DNA from: an uncultured Caulobacterales bacterium | GTDB lineage: Bacteria > Pseudomonadota > Alphaproteobacteria > Caulobacterales > Caulobacteraceae | Assembly: GCA_903900155.1 (NCBI GenBank) | Contig: CAIUMD010000118.1 | Span: forward strand, 62,001 to 126,000 | Reading direction: 5' to 3' | DNA length: 64,000 bases | Shown: positions 59,630 through 64,000 of the stretch, one piece after another | Position numbering within the stretch: position 1 is the first letter of the stretch | Layout of the letters: the number at the start of each line of letters is the position of its first letter | Notes under the pieces: model-generated | Database searches by the model: none | What the model was told of the DNA's origin: nothing | The model's input: only the letters and a program-made list of their open reading frames with translations | Made by a program: the position numbers and the translations under genes

Positions 59630-60051
59630 CGCCCAGTCTGCCTGACGTCCTGGTCGGCAACTTCCTGTGCATGATGGATCCCGGCCCGCCCGAGCAGCAG
59701 GGCGAGTTCATGGCCGGCAAGGTGGCCATCGTCGCCATCCTGTCGCTGCTGGCCGCCCAGGAGACAGAGCGCGGCGTGGCCGCGCGGGTCGCCGAGAACA
59801 TCGCCATCCGCGCCGTGCTGGACGAGGCGGCGGCCGACTACGGGCTGGATGCTACAAGTCTTCCGTCGACCGAGGGGTTGACCTTCTCGGTCCTGGATCA
59901 GGTGAATGCCGGCTTGCGCAAGGCTCTGATCGATCTGCACGAAGCGATCGAGGCGCGCGGCGACACGACGCGTCACCACGAGATCCTCTATCTCTATGCC
60001 CGGATGGCCGAGTTGCGGCGCCTGGATTTGCCGCCGCTTCCCGGGCGCTGA
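59626..60051 (+). CDS. Small helical protein, third gene of a three-gene cassette
   Basis: A 141-residue protein with no recognised family. It begins MTPSLPDVLVGNFLCMMDPGPPEQQGEFMAGKVAIVAILSLLAAQETERG and continues with charged amphipathic helices to the end (YARMAELRRLDLPPLPGR). The ATG overlaps the phosphotransferase stop, so it is translated with it. It could be an accessory subunit of the kinase. Convergent with terC. Confidence 0.6.
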   Translation: MTPSLPDVLVGNFLCMMDPGPPEQQGEFMAGKVAIVAILSLLAAQETERGVAARVAENIAIRAVLDEAAADYGLDATSLPSTEGLTFSVLDQVNAGLRKALIDLHEAIEARGDTTRHHEILYLYARMAELRRLDLPPLPGR

Positions 60052-60058
60052 GGCCCGG

Positions 60059-60793
60059 CTATTTGTGCTTGTTGTGCTGGGCCACTTCGTCCGGCTGAAT
60101 GTCCAGCAGGGCGGGGGCGGCGGCGTTGTAGGCGCTCGTCTGGTTCAGGTCCATGACCACGCTGCGGTGGCCTTCCCAGATCATGTGCAGGGCGACGTAC
60201 AGCACGATGGCCAGGCCGACGAAGCCGATCCAGCGGTGCTTGTGCAGCAGGTTGGCGATGGCGCTGGCGGCCAGACCCATCAGGGCGATCGAAAGCAGCA
60301 GGCCGAAGATCAGGATGCCGGGATGCTCGCGGGCCGCGCCGGCCACGGCCAGCACGTTGTCCAGCGACATCGAGACGTCGGCGATCAGCACCTGGATGAA
60401 GGCCTGCTTGAAGGTCTTGGCCTGGCGGACGGGCGGCTCGGTGCTGTCGTCGCCGTCGATGACGGCCATGGCGTCGGCGTGAGCGGCCTGCTCGCGCATC
60501 TCGCGCCACATCTTCCAGCAGACCCACAGAAGCAGGAAGCCGCCGGCCAGCAAGAGGCCGATGACGCCCAGCAGCCAGGTGGTGATCAAGGCGAAGCTGA
60601 TGCGCAGCACGACGGCGGCGCCCAGGCCGTACAGGATGACTTTCTTGCGATCCTTGGGCGGCAGGCCGCCGGCGGCCAGGCCCACGGCCACGGCGTTGTC
60701 GCCGGCCAGGACCAGGTCGATCATCAGGACTTGGAGCAGGGCGGTCAGCGGGCCTTGCAGGCCGCCGAGATTGGCCGTCAGAGCTTCAAACAT
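60059..60793 (-). CDS. TerC-family (YjbE type) membrane protein, possible metal exporter
   Basis: A 244-residue membrane protein with about seven helices. Conserved Asp residues lie in two matching motifs: LVLAGDNAVAVGLAAG near the N-terminus and VSMSLDNVLAVAGAA near the middle, as in TerC/YjbE/Alx proteins, some of which export Mn2+. A charged cytoplasmic loop (HADAMAVIDGDDSTEPPVRQAK) separates the halves. Start ATG at 60793. It is next to a His/Asp-rich lipoprotein gene on the same strand, a hint of a shared metal role (inference). Confidence 0.85.
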   Translation of the reverse strand: MFEALTANLGGLQGPLTALLQVLMIDLVLAGDNAVAVGLAAGGLPPKDRKKVILYGLGAAVVLRISFALITTWLLGVIGLLLAGGFLLLWVCWKMWREMREQAAHADAMAVIDGDDSTEPPVRQAKTFKQAFIQVLIADVSMSLDNVLAVAGAAREHPGILIFGLLLSIALMGLAASAIANLLHKHRWIGFVGLAIVLYVALHMIWEGHRSVVMDLNQTSAYNAAAPALLDIQPDEVAQHNKHK

Positions 60794-60862
60794 GCGTCCT
60801 CAATGCGGTGACGCGCCGAGCGATGCAAGGCGCAAAACGCCGGGCCAAGGCGCAAAAGCAAA

Positions 60863-60891
60863 GACGCCCCGGACCCAGGATCCGGGGCGTC
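60863..60891 (-). terminator. Rho-independent terminator after the His-rich lipoprotein gene
   Basis: GACGCCCCGGA (60863-60873) pairs perfectly with TCCGGGGCGTC (60881-60891). Read on the minus strand, it is followed by TTTGCTTTTG. It lies 19 bases beyond the stop of the gene at 60910. Confidence 0.8.
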
Positions 60892-60909
60892 CGCTTTCAG
60901 GCGCTCGCC

Positions 60910-62688
60910 TTAGTGGGCGTGCTCGGGTTCTTTCGCGGCTTGGGGGGCATGGTGCGCGTCATGCGCATCTTGGCCGTGGTCGCCGGGATGGTCATCGTGT
61001 CCGGGGGCGGCATGACCGTGATCGGCCGGAGCGGGGTGATCGTCGTGGCCGTGACCATGGTCGGCGGCTTGCGCGCCGTGGCCGTGATCGTCATGGCTGG
61101 TATTGGCCATGAAGGGGTTGGCGTACGAGACGTGCTCGGCCGGCGCGTGGGGCTCGGGATGAGCCTCGGCGTGCAGGTCGTGGCCGTGGTCGGCGTGACC
61201 ATGGTCCGCATCGCCGTGATCGGCATGCCCATGATCGGCTTGAGCATCGTTGTGACCGTGATCACCATGACCATGGTCGTCATGGCCGCGGCCGTGATCG
61301 TCCTGGTGCGACATGGCCGAAGCGGCTGCCGCGCCCACCGCCGCGCCGCCGGTGGCGGCCACGAACGGGTTGACGTACGAAACGTGGGCCGAGGCGGGTT
61401 TGGCGTCCTCGAATTCCATCTCGTTGCGGCCGTAGTCGGTCAGGGTGCGGTACTTGCGCTGGCGCTCGGCGCGACGGCGCGAGGCCGCGGCGCTGCGCGA
61501 GACGCCGACCAGGATGATCAGGGCCAGCAGCACCAGGGCCACGCCCAGGGCCGTCTTGATCGGCACGGAGCCCAGGCCCGGCAGTGAAATGTTGCCGTTC
61601 AGAGCGCCCAGGTCGAGCTGGCCGAAGCCCTTCTTGACCTTTTCCGGCAGGGCGGCGACGCGCTTGCTGATCGTGCCCAGGGCGAAGCCTTGCGGCTCCT
61701 TGTCGCCGTTCAGCTCGACGCCGAAGTCCGACTTCAGCTGGCCGTTGGCGTCCGGACCCGGCTTGACCTGCCACGCGAAGGTGGTCGGCTCGCCCGGCTT
61801 GACGACGGCGGTCTGGCGACCGTTCGGGGTGACTTCGTAACCTTCGCCCGACAGCTCGGCATAGGCGCTGGTCTTCTTGGCGGCCTTGCCCAGGCCCAGC
61901 TTGGCGGCTTCCTGCTTGATCAGGTCGCCCAGCGTGGCCGGCAGCGACAGGGTCACTTGGCCCGGCTGGTTCTTGCCCAGGCTCTCGCCGGCGACCAGGA
62001 CGGCGCCGTTGGTGGCTTCGGGCGCGACGGCGGCCTGCAGCTTCTCGAGCTTGGTGGCCGACTTGCTAGCCGTTGGGGCGGGCGTCACGGGAACAACCGG
62101 CGTGGCGGCGACGACGGGCGGCTTGTTCAGCGGCGCGGCCGGAACGACCGGCTTGGCGGCCTGCACGGGCGCCGGGGCCGGAGCGACCGCCTTCGGCGCG
62201 ACGGGCTTGGCCACGACCGGCGGCTTCGCCACCGGGTGTTGGGCCACCGGCTTCTGAGCGACCGGGGCCGGATGCGAGGCGGCCGGAATGCTGGCGTAGA
62301 CGCGGTGCGGCTTGGCGGCCGGACGCTGCTCGTGACGGCTGGAACCCTTCGGATTGGCGATCGGGCGCATGGCCGTGACCAGCGTGCCGTCGGGACGGCG
62401 CCAGGTCTTCAGGTGCGCGTTGCGCGCGGGCGGCGGAGGCAGGGGCTGCGACGACACGCTGGTGTCGCCGGTCGCGGCGGCGGGACCGCCCAGCAGACCG
62501 TCCTGGGCCTGGCTGGCGTCCGGCGCGGGCGCGGCGCCCATCAGGTCCGGCGTGCTCGCATCGGCCTGTTGGTAGTCGCTGCGCGGCGGCGGCGCATTGG
62601 CCTGGTCGCCAGCGCTGCACCCGGCCAGCAGCAGCGCACCGGCCGCCGTGGTGGCCAGGGCGGCCAAGCGTACATTACGTCCAAACAT
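60910..62688 (-). CDS. Lipoprotein with one membrane helix and a very His/Asp-rich C-terminus
   Basis: A 592-residue protein. The signal ends in a lipobox LLLAGC (Cys24); a Pro/Ala/Lys linker rich in VAKP and PAP repeats spans about 130-215; a beta-rich domain (about 225-345) follows, then a membrane helix IKTALGVALVLLALIILVGV at about 377-396 with an Arg-rich next segment, and a C-terminal tail (about 459-592) with about 35 His in 133 residues, built of HGHADHGD-like repeats. VSYVNPF and VSYANPF occur about 90 residues apart flanking the repeats. The positive-inside rule puts the tail in the cytoplasm. It may bind metal. ATG 62688 follows GGGGGA. Not recognised as any family. Confidence 0.65.
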   Translation of the reverse strand: MFGRNVRLAALATTAAGALLLAGCSAGDQANAPPPRSDYQQADASTPDLMGAAPAPDASQAQDGLLGGPAAATGDTSVSSQPLPPPPARNAHLKTWRRPDGTLVTAMRPIANPKGSSRHEQRPAAKPHRVYASIPAASHPAPVAQKPVAQHPVAKPPVVAKPVAPKAVAPAPAPVQAAKPVVPAAPLNKPPVVAATPVVPVTPAPTASKSATKLEKLQAAVAPEATNGAVLVAGESLGKNQPGQVTLSLPATLGDLIKQEAAKLGLGKAAKKTSAYAELSGEGYEVTPNGRQTAVVKPGEPTTFAWQVKPGPDANGQLKSDFGVELNGDKEPQGFALGTISKRVAALPEKVKKGFGQLDLGALNGNISLPGLGSVPIKTALGVALVLLALIILVGVSRSAAASRRRAERQRKYRTLTDYGRNEMEFEDAKPASAHVSYVNPFVAATGGAAVGAAAASAMSHQDDHGRGHDDHGHGDHGHNDAQADHGHADHGDADHGHADHGHDLHAEAHPEPHAPAEHVSYANPFMANTSHDDHGHGAQAADHGHGHDDHPAPADHGHAAPGHDDHPGDHGQDAHDAHHAPQAAKEPEHAH

Positions 62689-62795
62689 CGGGTCCCCCGA
62701 TCCCATGTCGAAATTCTCCGCGAGCAAGCGCTCGCGGACCACTGTTCGCGAGAAGAGCACGAGCTTGCGACGAAATCAAAACGGTTAAGGAGGAT

Positions 62796-63632
62796 TCACG
62801 AACCCAATTCTTCCCTGAGGCGAACTCTGGACGCTTCATAGAGCGCGATCGCGGCGGCAGCCGAGACATTCAAGCTCTCGAAACCACCCGGCATCGGGAT
62901 TTTTCCCAAGGCGTCACAATGCTCTGCGACCAGGCGACGAACACCTTCACCCTCAGAACCCAGAACAAGTACAGTCGCCTGTCCGTCGAGTACATTTTCC
63001 AGACTTTCTTCGGCCTCGCCGGCCAGGGCGATGGCGCGCCAGCCCAGTTCGGCCAGCTCTTCGAGCGCTCGGGATAGATTGACCACGCGCGCGTAGGGCA
63101 CCTTGTCGACCGCGCCGACGGCGGTCTTGGCCAGCACGCCCGACAGCACCGGCGCGTGCCGATCCTGCAGGATGACGCCCGTGGCCCCGAACGCGGCGGC
63201 CGAGCGGAAGATGGCGCCGATGTTCTGCGGGTCGGTGATCTGGTCCAGCATGACCAGCAAGCCCTTCGCCGGCGCGCCCATCTCGGCGATGCTCATGGCC
63301 TCCGGCTCGTCGATCTTCAACGCCAGGCCCTGGTGCACGGCGCCCTGCGGCAGCTGCTTGGCGATCTCCTGGCCTTCCATCACCTGCAGGCCCGAAAGCT
63401 TCTGAAGATTGGGGCTGAGTCGCTTGGCCCGATCCGGGGTCGCCAGAAGGCGCTTCGGGGCGGGCCGGCGAGGGTTCGAAAGCGCCGCTTCGACGGCGTG
63501 AGTCCCCCAAATCCAGTCCTTGGCGTCGCCTTGGCCGCGAGAAAACTCGTTTTTATTCCGTGGCTTGGAACGAAAATCGCGTCCTTGTGCAGAAGGACGT
63601 TTCCGGTCGTTGCGTTCGGAATGAGAGGACAC
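62796..63632 (-). CDS. rlmB: 23S rRNA 2'-O-methyltransferase RlmB (TrmH/SpoU family)
   Basis: A 278-residue SPOUT methyltransferase. The substrate-binding domain begins DWIWGTHAVEAALSNP. The catalytic domain holds motif 1 VMLDQITDPQNIGAIFRSAAAFGATGVI, motif 2 LVLGSEGEGVRRLV and motif 3 IPMPGGFESLNVSAAAAIALYE. The 40-residue N-terminal part is basic. The start is uncertain: GTG 63632 is the first plausible one in the intergenic region; longer starts would run into tRNA-Tyr on the opposite strand. A TATAGT element abuts this GTG. Confidence 0.85.
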   Translation of the reverse strand: MSSHSERNDRKRPSAQGRDFRSKPRNKNEFSRGQGDAKDWIWGTHAVEAALSNPRRPAPKRLLATPDRAKRLSPNLQKLSGLQVMEGQEIAKQLPQGAVHQGLALKIDEPEAMSIAEMGAPAKGLLVMLDQITDPQNIGAIFRSAAAFGATGVILQDRHAPVLSGVLAKTAVGAVDKVPYARVVNLSRALEELAELGWRAIALAGEAEESLENVLDGQATVLVLGSEGEGVRRLVAEHCDALGKIPMPGGFESLNVSAAAAIALYEASRVRLREELGS

Positions 63633-63806
63633 TATAAGACGCGCTCCGATTTGGGGCCCCAAGGGCTTCTCGGGCCAGCCGGCGCTGCTCTTAGCACCGT
63701 CCGTCACCGGTCCAAGAAGCTTTTGTTCCAGTTCGAAAATCAACAGCTTGCTGTTGGTCGGCGAACCGGGTAAAGGCCGCCGGCTTCGGAACTCCGTCGC
63801 GTGCTT

Positions 63807-63892
63807 GGGGGAATGTCCCGAGTGGCAAAGGGGGGGGACTGTAAATCCCCTGGCGTACGCCTTCGCAGGTTCGAGTCCTGCTTCCCCCACCA
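63807..63892 (+). tRNA. tRNA-Tyr (anticodon GTA)
   Basis: An 86-base class II tRNA. The acceptor stem is GGGGGAA (63807-63813) with TTCCCCC (63882-63888), the anticodon stem is GGGGA/TCCCC around loop CTGTAAA (GTA at 63841-63843), the T arm is GCAGG-TTCGAGT-CCTGC, and the variable arm is long (GCGTACGCCTTCGC region), as for Tyr. CCA is encoded at 63890-63892. It is divergent from rlmB. Confidence 0.95.
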
Positions 63893-64000
63893 TGCACGCG
63901 ACGAGTTCGGAAGATTGGCGACCTTTAAGAAGAATGGGGCGCTCCAGAGCCTGAGACCGGGAGCCGACGCGACCCCGCAAGCCCCCTTTTGGGGTGTAGG
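63893..64000 (+). other. Downstream of tRNA-Tyr; window end
   Basis: In many alphaproteobacteria this cluster continues with tRNA-Gly and tuf. The last bases (GGGGTGTAGG) look as if they could begin another tRNA or transcript, but too few bases remain to call anything. The CCCCTTTTGGGG stretch near the end could be a hairpin. Confidence 0.25.

Noticed and set aside
63893-64000. A second tRNA after tRNA-Tyr
   Set aside because: Only the first few bases that could begin an acceptor stem remain before the window ends.

Overview
The window is chromosomal DNA from an alphaproteobacterium, very probably a Caulobacter species. The grounds are the very GC-rich coding style, the run tatBC-serS-surE-pcm followed by a four-LysM/one-LytM lipoprotein matching the Caulobacter division factor DipM, an MreB that looks near-identical to the Caulobacter form, a UrcA-like secreted protein, and the rlmB/tRNA-Tyr arrangement. 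This is recalled family knowledge, not a database search. No prophage, insertion sequence, CRISPR array or conjugative gene was seen. The region is mostly core genome with small accessory patches.

Layout. 1-8.9 kb: end of tatB, tatC, a divergent LysR/SDR pair, a two-repeat UrcA-like secreted protein, then serS-surE-pcm-dipM (protein export, translation, damage repair, envelope and division). 8.9-15.1 kb: small membrane protein and DUF815 ATPase on the minus strand, then yajC-secD-secF-Mth938 protein, a PuuD-type membrane protein and a squalene/phytoene synthase-like protein. 15.2-26.8 kb: secreted S9 peptidase divergent from lpxC-bamD-recN; acyltransferase; ligA coupled to a DEDDh exonuclease; DUF2147 and a Usp protein. 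26.8-33.3 kb: minus-strand block with a three-domain M24B aminopeptidase, prmA, UvrD and two membrane/coiled-coil proteins of unknown role. 33.4-41.1 kb: accessory patch of small membrane proteins, an RHH/DUF4169/PmoA-like cluster, DUF2171 protein, aspartate aminotransferase, FMN reductase, two tandem orphan ParA-like ATPases and a TVP38 protein.

41-45.6 kb: a TetR regulator divergent from a secreted alkylsulfatase with a perfect inverted-repeat operator between them, then leuA preceded by a short Leu-rich leader peptide that looks like an attenuator. 45.6-53.3 kb: DMT transporter and the complete elongasome operon mreB-mreC-mreD-mrdA-rodA with overlapping or nearly abutting genes. 53.3-64 kb: proline iminopeptidase, epoxide hydrolase-like protein, Bcr/CflA efflux, a coupled three-gene cassette with a phosphotransferase, TerC, a large His/Asp-rich lipoprotein, rlmB and tRNA-Tyr.

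Dispersed structure: four copies of an imperfect palindrome of about 85 bp sit immediately downstream of genes, and a different palindromic element lies between two convergent genes. The most interesting items are the leuA leader peptide, the His-rich lipoprotein, the tandem orphan ParA pair, the phosphotransferase cassette and the TetR/alkylsulfatase switch.
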